DNA from: Shewanella carassii
GTDB lineage: Bacteria > Pseudomonadota > Gammaproteobacteria > Enterobacterales > Shewanellaceae
Direction of reading: 5' to 3'
DNA length: 64,000 bases
Assembly: GCF_002777975.1 (NCBI RefSeq)
Contig: NZ_NGVS01000045.1
Location: forward strand, 20,833 to 84,832
Both the position numbers and the translations under genes were made by a program. A model generated the notes under the pieces. The model was not told the DNA's origin and did no database searches. It worked only from the letters and a program-made list of their open reading frames with translations. Below are positions 52,194 through 60,615 of this stretch, one piece after another; position 1 is the first letter of the stretch; each line of letters begins with the position of its first letter.

Positions 52194-53293
52194 AAGGTAA
52201 TAATGTGAATAACAAACGTATTTTGGTGATGGCCGGTGGTACCGGCGGTCACGTTTTTCCGGCGTTGGCAGTGGCCAGACGCCTGGCACAGCAGGGCTGG
52301 CAGGTGCGTTGGCTGGGTACGGCGGACCGGATGGAGGCGCGTTTAGTGCCTCAGCACGGCTTTGACATAGATTTTATCGACATTAAAGGCGTGCGTGGCA
52401 ACGGCATAGTGCGCAAGCTGGCGGCGCCTTTCAAGGTGTTGCGCTCGATTATCCAGGCGCGCAGGGTCATCCGCGAATTTCGGCCGGATGTGGTGTTGGG
52501 CATGGGCGGCTTTGCCAGCGGTCCGGGCGGCGTTGCCGCCAAGCTCAGCGGTATTCCGTTGGTGTTGCATGAGCAAAACGCCATTCCGGGGATGACCAAT
52601 AAGTTACTTTCCCGTATCGCCACTAAGGTGCTGTGCGCCTTTGCCAACACCTTCGAACCGGGTAAGGCCGAAGTAGTGGGCAACCCTATTCGCCAGGAGC
52701 TTATCACTCTGGGTGGACAGCCCAGAGCCCAGCATCAGGATGCGCTGAAAATTCTGGTCGTCGGTGGCAGTTTGGGTGCCAAGGTCTTCAACGACCTTAT
52801 GCCGGCCGTGGTCGCCGAGGTCAGCAAGTCGCAGTTGGTGACGGTTTGGCATCAGGTCGGCAAGGGTAATCAGGCGCCGGTGGAAGCTGAATATCAGCAA
52901 CTGGGGCAGGACGGCAGAGTCAAAGTGGCTGAGTTTATCGATGATATGGAAGCCGCCTATCGCTGGGCCGACGTGGTCATCTGCCGCGCCGGAGCGTTAA
53001 CCGTTTCCGAGCTGTCGGCCGTTGGCCTGCCCAGCCTGTTGGTGCCTTATCCCCATGCGGTGGATGATCACCAGACTCGCAACGCCCAGGTGTTGGTGGA
53101 TGCGGGCGCGGCCTTCCTGTTGCCGCAACCGATTGTCGATGTGCCCAGGCTGGCAAATAAGCTAGCCCTGCTTGGCAGCGATAGAAATGAATTGGCCCTG
53201 ATGGGGCAAAGAGCCAGAGCGGCCGCCGTGCTGGATGCGACCGATAAAGTCGCCCAAGTCTGTATCGAACTGGCAGAGAAAGGAAATAGATGA
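52190..53293 (+). CDS. murG: UDP-GlcNAc:lipid I transferase
   Basis: A 367-residue GT28 glycosyltransferase making lipid II. VMAGGTGGHVFPALAVA, GMGGFASGPGG, LHEQNAIPG and PLLVPYPHAVDDHQ-like segment (SLLVPYPHAVDDHQTRNA) are clear. Overlaps ftsW and murC by four bases. Confidence 0.97.
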   Translation: MKGNNVNNKRILVMAGGTGGHVFPALAVARRLAQQGWQVRWLGTADRMEARLVPQHGFDIDFIDIKGVRGNGIVRKLAAPFKVLRSIIQARRVIREFRPDVVLGMGGFASGPGGVAAKLSGIPLVLHEQNAIPGMTNKLLSRIATKVLCAFANTFEPGKAEVVGNPIRQELITLGGQPRAQHQDALKILVVGGSLGAKVFNDLMPAVVAEVSKSQLVTVWHQVGKGNQAPVEAEYQQLGQDGRVKVAEFIDDMEAAYRWADVVICRAGALTVSELSAVGLPSLLVPYPHAVDDHQTRNAQVLVDAGAAFLLPQPIVDVPRLANKLALLGSDRNELALMGQRARAAAVLDATDKVAQVCIELAEKGNR

Positions 53294-54759
53294 ATAACAG
53301 AGCAGAGAAATACGCCCAGCTTCGCGCCATGATCCCGGAAATGCGCCGGGTGCGTCGCATTCACTTTGTTGGCATAGGTGGCGCAGGCATGGGGGGCATT
53401 GCCGAGGTTCTGGTCAACGAAGGTTATCAGGTCAGTGGTTCGGATATTGCCGAAAATGCCGTGACCGAACGTTTGGCAGCGCTGGGTGCTCGCATCATTA
53501 TCGGCCACAGTGCCGATGCTGTGGTTAACGTTGATGTGGTGGTGGTTTCCACCGCGATTAAAGCGGATAACCCGGAAGTCGCGGCCGCCAGAGCCAGCCG
53601 CACTCCGATAGTGCGCCGTGCCGAGATGCTGGCCGAGCTGATGCGTTACCGTCATGGGGTGGCGATTGCCGGCACCCATGGCAAGACCACTACAACCAGC
53701 CTTATCGCCAGTGTTTATGGCCAGGCCGAGCGGGATCCGACCTTTGTGATAGGTGGTCTGCTCAATAGTGCCGGCACCAATGCTCGCTTGGGGCACAGCC
53801 GTTACCTTATCGCCGAGGCCGATGAGAGTGATGCCAGCTTCCTGCATCTGCAGCCTATGGTGAGTGTGGTAACTAATATAGAAGCCGACCATATGGATAC
53901 TTATGGTGGTGATTTCGAAAAGTTGAAAACCACCTTTGTCGACTTCCTGCATAACCTGCCGTTCTATGGCGTGGCCGTGCTATGTATCGATGATCCTGTG
54001 GTGAAAGAGATCATGCCGCGTATTGGTCGCCACATGGTGACCTATGGTTTCAGCGACGAGGCCGATGTGCAGGCGCTCAACTTCAGCCAGGAAGGGCATC
54101 AATGCCGTTTTACCGTGCGCCGCAAGGGGCGGGATGACCTGGAACTGCTGCTGAATCTGCCGGGACGGCACAATGTGCTGAACGCCTTGGCGGCAATCGC
54201 TGTGGCTAGCGAAGATGACATAGAAGATGCCGCCATAGTGCAGGCGCTGGCGGAGTTCCAGGGAATTGGTCGCCGCTTCCAGCATCTGGGGGCCTTCGAG
54301 ACTCCCAAGGGTGAAGTGATGTTAGTCGACGATTACGGTCATCATCCCAGCGAAGTCGCCGCCACTATCAAGGCGGCTCGCGCCGGTTGGCCGAATAAGC
54401 GCCTGGTGATGGCTTATCAGCCTCACAGATATAGCCGCACCCGGGATCTCTACGAGGATTTTGTCGAGGTATTGTCTCAGGTCGATGGTCTATTGCTGCT
54501 GGAGGTCTATCCCGCCGGTGAAGCGCCTATCGCGGGAGCCGACAGCCGCGCGCTGTGCCGCAGCATCAGATTACGGGGGCAGGTCGACCCTATCTATGTC
54601 GCTACGCCAGAGCAGTTGCAAGAAATACTGCCGGATGTACTCAAGGGCGGCGACCTGCTGATGACTCAAGGTGCCGGCAATATCGGCGCCCTGGCAAGGC
54701 AGCTGGCGAGTAATAAGCTGGGGTTTCACAGTGAGCAGAAAGATGCGATTGTTGAATAG
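53290..54759 (+). CDS. murC: UDP-MurNAc:L-alanine ligase
   Basis: A 489-residue Mur ligase adding L-alanine. IHFVGIGGAGMGGIAEVL, GTHGKTTTTSLIA, EADESDASFLHL and VDDYGHHPSEVAATI are present. It is the last gene of the first dcw block; the usual E. coli ddlB does not follow. Confidence 0.97.
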   Translation: MNNRAEKYAQLRAMIPEMRRVRRIHFVGIGGAGMGGIAEVLVNEGYQVSGSDIAENAVTERLAALGARIIIGHSADAVVNVDVVVVSTAIKADNPEVAAARASRTPIVRRAEMLAELMRYRHGVAIAGTHGKTTTTSLIASVYGQAERDPTFVIGGLLNSAGTNARLGHSRYLIAEADESDASFLHLQPMVSVVTNIEADHMDTYGGDFEKLKTTFVDFLHNLPFYGVAVLCIDDPVVKEIMPRIGRHMVTYGFSDEADVQALNFSQEGHQCRFTVRRKGRDDLELLLNLPGRHNVLNALAAIAVASEDDIEDAAIVQALAEFQGIGRRFQHLGAFETPKGEVMLVDDYGHHPSEVAATIKAARAGWPNKRLVMAYQPHRYSRTRDLYEDFVEVLSQVDGLLLLEVYPAGEAPIAGADSRALCRSIRLRGQVDPIYVATPEQLQEILPDVLKGGDLLMTQGAGNIGALARQLASNKLGFHSEQKDAIVE

Positions 54760-54794
54760 ATTTTCACCAGTTAATGGTTTGAAAACAGTATCTT

Positions 54795-54822
54795 TTGACC
54801 AAGAAAGCCAGCTCTATATAAT
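54795..54822 (+). promoter_or_regulatory. Promoter of ftsQAZ
   Basis: TTGACC, a 16-base spacer and a perfect TATAAT lie in the 97-base murC-ftsQ gap, about 35 bases before ftsQ, giving the late division genes their own promoter. Confidence 0.7.
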
Positions 54823-54856
54823 GGCCGGTTTTCCACCGACCTAACAGGCATCGACC

Positions 54857-55621
54857 ATGGCGCTGAAGGACAGGTGGCAAAAGAGCCGTGAAAGGCTTGC
54901 CGGAGTCAATTGGTATCTCTGCAGCGGGATCTGTTTCCTGTTGTTGGTACTGGTGGCATTCGGCATGGCGGCGTGGAAGCTGGGATTGGTGCTGAATGAT
55001 GCCGAGGCCTTGCCCATTGAGGCTGTGGCGATAAAAGGTGAGCGCCAATACACCACGGATGCGGAAATCCGTGGCGCCTTGCAGGACTTGATGCAGCGTA
55101 GTTTCTTCAGCGCTGATGTGACTGAAGTGCAGCAGGCGCTGGAAGCTCTGCCTTGGGTATACCGGGCCTCGGTTCGGCGTGAATGGCCGGCCAAGCTGAA
55201 GGTTTATCTGCAGGAACAGGTTGCCGTAGCGCATTGGAATCAGGATGAATGGCTCAATGAACACGGAGAGGTGTTCCTGGCGCCACCACAACCCGGGTTA
55301 GAAGATTTACCTTGGTTGGCGGGACCAGAGTCGATGTCGCATGAGGTGTTGACCTCCTTTAGGCAGATGGATGAACTGTTGCGGATAAACAGCTTCAAGC
55401 TGGATAGATTGAGTCTCAGCCCGAGACATGCCTGGGAGGCGACTTTGGGCAATGGCATTACGCTGGCGTTGGGGCGAGAGGACAAGATGGCGCGGATACA
55501 GCGTTTTATCAATGTGTATCCGGAGTTGGTTAAACAGGAAAAGAGTGTCGCCAGAGTGGATCTACGCTATGACACGGGTCTGGCTGTAGGCTGGGAAGAT
55601 GCACAAGAAGAGAGCCGTTAA
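54857..55621 (+). CDS. ftsQ: Cell division protein FtsQ
   Basis: A 254-residue bitopic divisome protein. One membrane helix (about 21-43), then a POTRA domain (EAVAIKGERQYTTDAEIRGAL, about 53-120) and beta domain (LPWVYRASVRREWPAKLKVYLQEQ). It links FtsBL to the early divisome. Confidence 0.94.
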   Translation: MALKDRWQKSRERLAGVNWYLCSGICFLLLVLVAFGMAAWKLGLVLNDAEALPIEAVAIKGERQYTTDAEIRGALQDLMQRSFFSADVTEVQQALEALPWVYRASVRREWPAKLKVYLQEQVAVAHWNQDEWLNEHGEVFLAPPQPGLEDLPWLAGPESMSHEVLTSFRQMDELLRINSFKLDRLSLSPRHAWEATLGNGITLALGREDKMARIQRFINVYPELVKQEKSVARVDLRYDTGLAVGWEDAQEESR

Positions 55622-55624
55622 TTA

Positions 55625-56860
55625 ATGACCAAGAACCAAGATAGAAATCTGATCGTCGGATTGGACATAGGGACCTCCAAGGTCGCTGTGATCATAGGTG
55701 AAGTCTTGCCCGATGGCGAAATCAGTGTCGTCGGCCTGGGTAATCATCCATCGCGCGGCATGGATAAAGGCGGGGTCAACGACCTCGATTCTATCGTGCG
55801 CAGTGTGCAGCGGGCCCTGGATCAGGCCGAGCTGATGGCAGACTGTCAGGTGTCTTCGGTGTATTTGAGCATTTCCGGCAAGCATATCGCCTGTCAGAAC
55901 GAAAACGGCATGGTCTCCATCAATGATGAAGAGGTGACCCAGGAAGATGTAGATAACGTCATCCACACGGCCCGTTCGGTGAAGATCCCCACCGAGCGCC
56001 GCATTTTGCACGTACTGCCGCAGGAATATGCCATAGATGTTCAGGAAGGGATCCGCAGCCCTATCGGCATGTCCGGCATGCGGATGGAAGCCAAGGTGCA
56101 TATAGTCACCTGCGCCAATGATATGGCCAAGAACATCACCAAGAGTGTTGAACGCTGTGGCCTCAAGGTGGACGACCTGGTGTTTTCCGGTATCGCTTCG
56201 GCCGATGCGGTACTGACCAATGATGAAAAAGATCTGGGTGTTTGTCTGGTAGATGTCGGTGGCGGCACCACAGATATCGCTGTGTATACCAATGGCGCTC
56301 TGCGTCACTGCGCCGTGGTGCCGGTGGCCGGCAACCAGGTAACCAGTGATATCGCCAAAATTTTCCGTACGCCGCTGTCGCATGCCGAGCAGATTAAAGT
56401 GCAGCATGCCAGTGCCCGCAGCTCCATGGTGAGCCGTGAAGACAGCATAGAAGTGCCGTCCGTGGGTGGCCGACCATCAAGAACCATGTCGCGCCATACT
56501 CTGGCCGAGGTGGTTGAACCCAGATATCAGGAACTGTTCGAGTTGGTATTCAAAGAGCTCAAGGACAGTGGCCTGGAAGATCAAATTGCCGCTGGCATAG
56601 TGTTGACCGGTGGTACCGCCTCTATCGAAGGGGCTGTGGATGTTGCCGAAGCCACGTTCGGCATGCCGGTCAGGGTAGCATCACCGCTGCCGGTGAAAGG
56701 TTTGTATGAATATGTGGATCAGCCCATCTACTCCACAGGTGTTGGGCTGTTACATTACGGCGCGCGCAGGGTTATCGAACGTCAGTTTGAACGACCCGAG
56801 CGTCAAGGGGTGACCAGTCTCTGGAATCGGGTTCAGAGCTGGTTTAAAGGTGAGTTTTAA
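55625..56860 (+). CDS. ftsA: Cell division protein FtsA
   Basis: A 411-residue actin-like ATPase anchoring FtsZ to the membrane. NLIVGLDIGTSKVAVIIGE, DVGGGTTDIAVYTNGAL, VLTGGTASIEG and the C-terminal amphipathic membrane-targeting helix (SLWNRVQSWFKGEF) are readable. Confidence 0.97.
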   Translation: MTKNQDRNLIVGLDIGTSKVAVIIGEVLPDGEISVVGLGNHPSRGMDKGGVNDLDSIVRSVQRALDQAELMADCQVSSVYLSISGKHIACQNENGMVSINDEEVTQEDVDNVIHTARSVKIPTERRILHVLPQEYAIDVQEGIRSPIGMSGMRMEAKVHIVTCANDMAKNITKSVERCGLKVDDLVFSGIASADAVLTNDEKDLGVCLVDVGGGTTDIAVYTNGALRHCAVVPVAGNQVTSDIAKIFRTPLSHAEQIKVQHASARSSMVSREDSIEVPSVGGRPSRTMSRHTLAEVVEPRYQELFELVFKELKDSGLEDQIAAGIVLTGGTASIEGAVDVAEATFGMPVRVASPLPVKGLYEYVDQPIYSTGVGLLHYGARRVIERQFERPERQGVTSLWNRVQSWFKGEF

Positions 56861-56895
56861 CTTACGTAAACGCAGGTAATACGGAGAATTCAACC

Positions 56896-58068
56896 ATGTT
56901 TGAGATCATGGATACTCATTCTGACGAGGCGGTGATAAAGGTCATCGGCGTCGGTGGCGGCGGTGGTAATGCCGTCGAACATATGGTGAAACACAACATC
57001 GAAGGTGTTGAGTTTGTTGCCACCAATACAGATGCCCAGGCACTGCGTAAGTCTGCCGCGGGCACAACAATTCAGCTGGGGCGCGATGTCACCAAGGGCC
57101 TGGGTGCCGGTGCTAACCCGGAAGTCGGCCGCGCCGCTGCCGAAGAAGATCGTGAAAATATCCGTGAAGCCATCAAGGGCTCGGATATGATCTTCATCGC
57201 TGCCGGTATGGGTGGAGGTACGGGTACAGGTGCCGCTCCTGTGGTGGCGCAGATTGCTCGCGAAGAAGGGATATTGACAGTGGCCGTGGTCACCAAGCCT
57301 TTCCCATTCGAAGGCAAGAAGCGTATGGCCTATGCCGATCAGGGTATCGCCGAGCTGGCCAAGCATGTTGACTCGCTGATCACTATCCCTAACGAGAAGC
57401 TGCTCAAGGTATTGGGCCGTGGCACGTCATTGCTGGATGCCTTCGCAGCAGCCAATAACGTACTCTTAGGTGCGGTGCAGGGCATCGCCGAGCTGATCAC
57501 CCGTCCCGGTCTGATTAACGTCGACTTTGCCGACGTGAAAACCGTTATGTCCGAAATGGGTAACGCCATGATGGGTACGGGTGTTGCTCGTGGTGAAGAT
57601 CGCGCCGAAGAAGCGGCCGAAGCGGCCGTTGCCAGTCCACTGCTGGAAGATATCGACTTGGCTGGCGCCCGCGGCGTACTGGTCAACATCACTGCTGGCA
57701 TGGATATGAGCATCGAAGAGTTCGAGACTGTGGGTAACCACGTCAAGGCTTACGCTTCTGACAATGCGACCGTAGTTGTTGGTGCTGTAATCGATCCTGA
57801 GATGAGCGATGAGTTGCGAGTCACTGTGGTTGCTACCGGCATAGGTTCGGAAAGAAAACCTGACATTCAATTGGTATCTAAACCTGCTCCACGTCCTGAA
57901 CCTGTGGTTGAACCTAAGGTCGATACTTATGCGACCCAGGAAGAGGTTATCGTGCCTGTTTCCACTAAAGGGAATGCGGTTCCGGCGTCTCAGCCTGCGC
58001 CTAACCCGCACAAGAACGAGCTTGATTATTTGGATATTCCGGCGTTTTTGCGTAAGCAAGCCGACTGA
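56896..58068 (+). CDS. ftsZ: Cell division protein FtsZ
   Basis: The 390-residue tubulin homologue has IGVGGGGGNAVEHMV, the GTP-binding tubulin signature GGGTGTGAAPVVA and the conserved C-terminal peptide DYLDIPAFLRKQAD that binds FtsA, ZipA and SlmA. GGAGAA precedes the ATG. Confidence 0.98.
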   Translation: MFEIMDTHSDEAVIKVIGVGGGGGNAVEHMVKHNIEGVEFVATNTDAQALRKSAAGTTIQLGRDVTKGLGAGANPEVGRAAAEEDRENIREAIKGSDMIFIAAGMGGGTGTGAAPVVAQIAREEGILTVAVVTKPFPFEGKKRMAYADQGIAELAKHVDSLITIPNEKLLKVLGRGTSLLDAFAAANNVLLGAVQGIAELITRPGLINVDFADVKTVMSEMGNAMMGTGVARGEDRAEEAAEAAVASPLLEDIDLAGARGVLVNITAGMDMSIEEFETVGNHVKAYASDNATVVVGAVIDPEMSDELRVTVVATGIGSERKPDIQLVSKPAPRPEPVVEPKVDTYATQEEVIVPVSTKGNAVPASQPAPNPHKNELDYLDIPAFLRKQAD

Positions 58069-58247
58069 TACTGGCGGGTATCGCGGGTGTAAATTGGAAA
58101 ATTCCCTTTGCTTTGTTGGAAGTGAAGGCTGGTAAATTTTTGTGAATTTATCGATTTATGCTAGGATATCCGACCAGCTGCGCCTGACGAGTGTGGATTT
58201 TATCGTCAAAGGCAGGGCTTTTTGTTGAGATGAATACGGGTAACTAA

Positions 58248-59168
58248 ATGATTTTTCAAAGAACTGTTGAAAAAATGGTAAAGACCACCGGTGTCGGTTT
58301 GCACTCCGGCAATAAGGTGACTTTGACTATCAAGCCCGCACCAGTCAATACAGGGATCGTACTCGTGCGCACCGATATGCAGCCGGCAGTGGAGATTGCT
58401 GCCAAGGCAGAGCAGGTGCGTGAAACGACTATGTGTACGGCTCTGGTCAATGATGAAGGTGTTCGCATCTCAACGATTGAGCATCTGTTCGCGGCACTCG
58501 CGGGCCTGGGTATCGACAATGCCGTTATTGAAGTGGATGCTCCCGAGATCCCCATCATGGACGGCAGTGCCAGCCCCTTTGTATTCCTGCTGCAAAGCGC
58601 GGGGATCAAAGATCAGTCAGCGGCCAAGAAATATCTGAAGATCAAGCACACAGTGCGTGTTGAAGACGGTGATAAGTGGGCTGAACTGCGACCCTTCAAA
58701 GGTTTCAGAGTCGATTTTGCTATTGACTTCAATCACCCTGAAATTGCCCGTAGTCAACAACATATGGTGATGGATTTTTCCTCTTCTGCCTTTGTGAAAG
58801 ATATCAGCCGCGCCAGAACCTTTGGTTTTATGCGTGATATCGAGTACCTGCGTGCCAACAACTTGGCATTAGGCGGCAGTATGGAAAACGCGGTTGTGCT
58901 TGATGAATATCGTGTCCTCAACCCCGATGGCCTGCGTTATGAGGATGAATTTGTTAAGCACAAGATTCTGGATGCGTTTGGTGACCTGTATGTGGCGGGT
59001 CACGCCATAGTCGGAGAATTCTGTGCCTACAAGACTGGGCATGCTCTTAACAACCGGTTGGTGCGGGCTCTGCTTGCCCAGCAGGATGCTTGGGAGTTGG
59101 TCAGCTTCGAAAAAGAAGCGGATGTGCCTGTCAGCTTTATGATGCCATCCAATGTGGTGATGGCTTAA
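58248..59168 (+). CDS. lpxC: UDP-3-O-acyl-N-acetylglucosamine deacetylase
   Basis: A 306-residue zinc enzyme catalysing the committed step of lipid A synthesis. VGLHSGNKVTLTIKPAP, STIEHLFAALAGLGIDNAVIEVDAPEIPIMDGSA (zinc histidine and catalytic region), NPDGLRYEDEFVKHKILDAFGDLYVAG and GHALNNRLV are present. Stands as its own unit after ftsZ. Confidence 0.97.
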   Translation: MIFQRTVEKMVKTTGVGLHSGNKVTLTIKPAPVNTGIVLVRTDMQPAVEIAAKAEQVRETTMCTALVNDEGVRISTIEHLFAALAGLGIDNAVIEVDAPEIPIMDGSASPFVFLLQSAGIKDQSAAKKYLKIKHTVRVEDGDKWAELRPFKGFRVDFAIDFNHPEIARSQQHMVMDFSSSAFVKDISRARTFGFMRDIEYLRANNLALGGSMENAVVLDEYRVLNPDGLRYEDEFVKHKILDAFGDLYVAGHAIVGEFCAYKTGHALNNRLVRALLAQQDAWELVSFEKEADVPVSFMMPSNVVMA

Positions 59169-59176
59169 TCGTAAAA

Positions 59177-59629
59177 CTAGGACTGCCTTTTACGGCTGGC
59201 TAATGCAGCCAGCCGTTTTAGTTTCTGGCCCAGCTCACCTTCTGTGTGTTCGGCCAGAGCATTAATATGTGAAGCCGCGGTTTCACTCAACTGTCTGTGA
59301 ACCACTTGGGGTTTTGCCCCCGATGTTGCCAGTGCCGGGTTGACTTTAACCTCAATAGCGGTAAGCATTGGGAGCGTTTCTGCCTGAAGTTGGGCGAGAA
59401 GTTTGGTTTTTTGGAAGTTAATCCTGGCGGCCCATGCGGCGGAAGGGGTTTCAATAACCAACACACTTTGGCGCAGATTGGCGACTTTCAGCTGTTCGCT
59501 GACAGGGCCTGACAGCAGTTGTTTGACATGCTGGTTCAGATACAACAAAAGCTCCGCTTTCTCGGCCAGATCGGGCAAACGTCCCGACTGATGCAGTAAT
59601 TGGCTGAGGTGCTGAGGGAGCTTCTTCAT
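59177..59629 (-). CDS. dciA: DciA-type DnaB helicase loader (DUF721)
   Basis: A 150-residue DUF721 protein: LLYLNQHVKQLLSGPVSEQLKVANLR and LVIETPSAAWAARINFQKTKLLAQL match the KH-like DciA core, with a charged C-terminal tail. DciA is the ancestral loader or facilitator of the replicative helicase DnaB in bacteria without DnaC, which fits Shewanella. It is convergent with lpxC (8 bases apart) and divergent from the M23 gene (28 bases). Confidence 0.85.
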   Translation of the reverse strand: MKKLPQHLSQLLHQSGRLPDLAEKAELLLYLNQHVKQLLSGPVSEQLKVANLRQSVLVIETPSAAWAARINFQKTKLLAQLQAETLPMLTAIEVKVNPALATSGAKPQVVHRQLSETAASHINALAEHTEGELGQKLKRLAALASRKRQS

Positions 59630-59657
59630 TATGATAATAAGATGGCTGAATTAGGCT

Positions 59658-60557
59658 ATGAGTGTAACAGTTTTTATTCAAGGTCGGAATGGCGTGACGC
59701 GCTGGCAACCGGGCAAACGCTGGTTGCTGTTGCCTATTTTGCTCCTCGCTGCGGGCACAGGGCTCTATCAATACAACGCAGAGCGATTTGAGTCGCAACA
59801 GGCCAACGTCGACAACGAGCGTCAGGCTCGTGAGCAGCAACAGAAACAAGTCAAAGATCTCAAGCAAGCAACCGAAACTCAGTTGGCAACCTTGGTGGCT
59901 CATGTCGCCAGAATGCAGGCCAAACTGACCCGGCTTGAGGCTCTCGGGCAAACTCTTGCCCAGAATTACCAACTTGAAGAACAGTTCGATTTCGGCGCCG
60001 AGGTAGGTATTGGCGGTTTGAGCGAGCTGGGTACCAGCATAGAGTTGGAGCAGCTGATCTCCGATATGGATCGGCTGGCATCAGGAATTGATAGTAATAA
60101 TGCTCAGTTGTCACTGCTTGAAACAGTGGCTTCCAATCTCCATATAGATGAAGAGCGTTATATATCAGGGCGGCCAATCAATAAAGGTTGGTTATCTTCG
60201 CCCTACGGTTTACGTAATGATCCTTTCAATGGCCGCAGAACTGTGCATAAAGGCATAGACTTTGCGGGTACGGAAGGAGCCGATGTGATCGCCACCGGTG
60301 GTGGTGTGGTGACATGGGCCGGGAATATGTTTGGCTATGGTGAGTTGGTGGAGATAGATCACGGTAACGGATTGCGCACCCGCTATGGTCATAATAAAGC
60401 TTTGTCAGTAACTGTAGGTGACGTGGTCGCCAAGGGCGAGAAAATTGCCACCATGGGAAGCACTGGGCGTTCGACAGGACCTCATGTGCATTACGAAGTG
60501 TTGCGGGGTGGACAGCAGATAGATCCCAAGAAGTACGTCTACCGCAAAGCAGGTTAA
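59658..60557 (+). CDS. M23 family metallopeptidase with coiled coil
   Basis: A 299-residue membrane-anchored protein. One N-terminal membrane helix (about 22-40), a coiled coil (about 45-105), then a LytM/M23 domain: SSPYGLRNDPFNGRRTVHKGIDFAG (first zinc site), GELVEIDHGNGLRTRYGH and GPHVHYEVL (HxH). Probably a periplasmic peptidoglycan endopeptidase or LytM-type activator. It occupies the position between lpxC and secA held by secM in E. coli, but is unrelated to it. Confidence 0.88.
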   Translation: MSVTVFIQGRNGVTRWQPGKRWLLLPILLLAAGTGLYQYNAERFESQQANVDNERQAREQQQKQVKDLKQATETQLATLVAHVARMQAKLTRLEALGQTLAQNYQLEEQFDFGAEVGIGGLSELGTSIELEQLISDMDRLASGIDSNNAQLSLLETVASNLHIDEERYISGRPINKGWLSSPYGLRNDPFNGRRTVHKGIDFAGTEGADVIATGGGVVTWAGNMFGYGELVEIDHGNGLRTRYGHNKALSVTVGDVVAKGEKIATMGSTGRSTGPHVHYEVLRGGQQIDPKKYVYRKAG

Positions 60558-60615
60558 TTGGAACTGGCCGCCAGACTCGCAAGAGGCTTGGCCTACAACA
60601 GAATAAGTGATTCAG

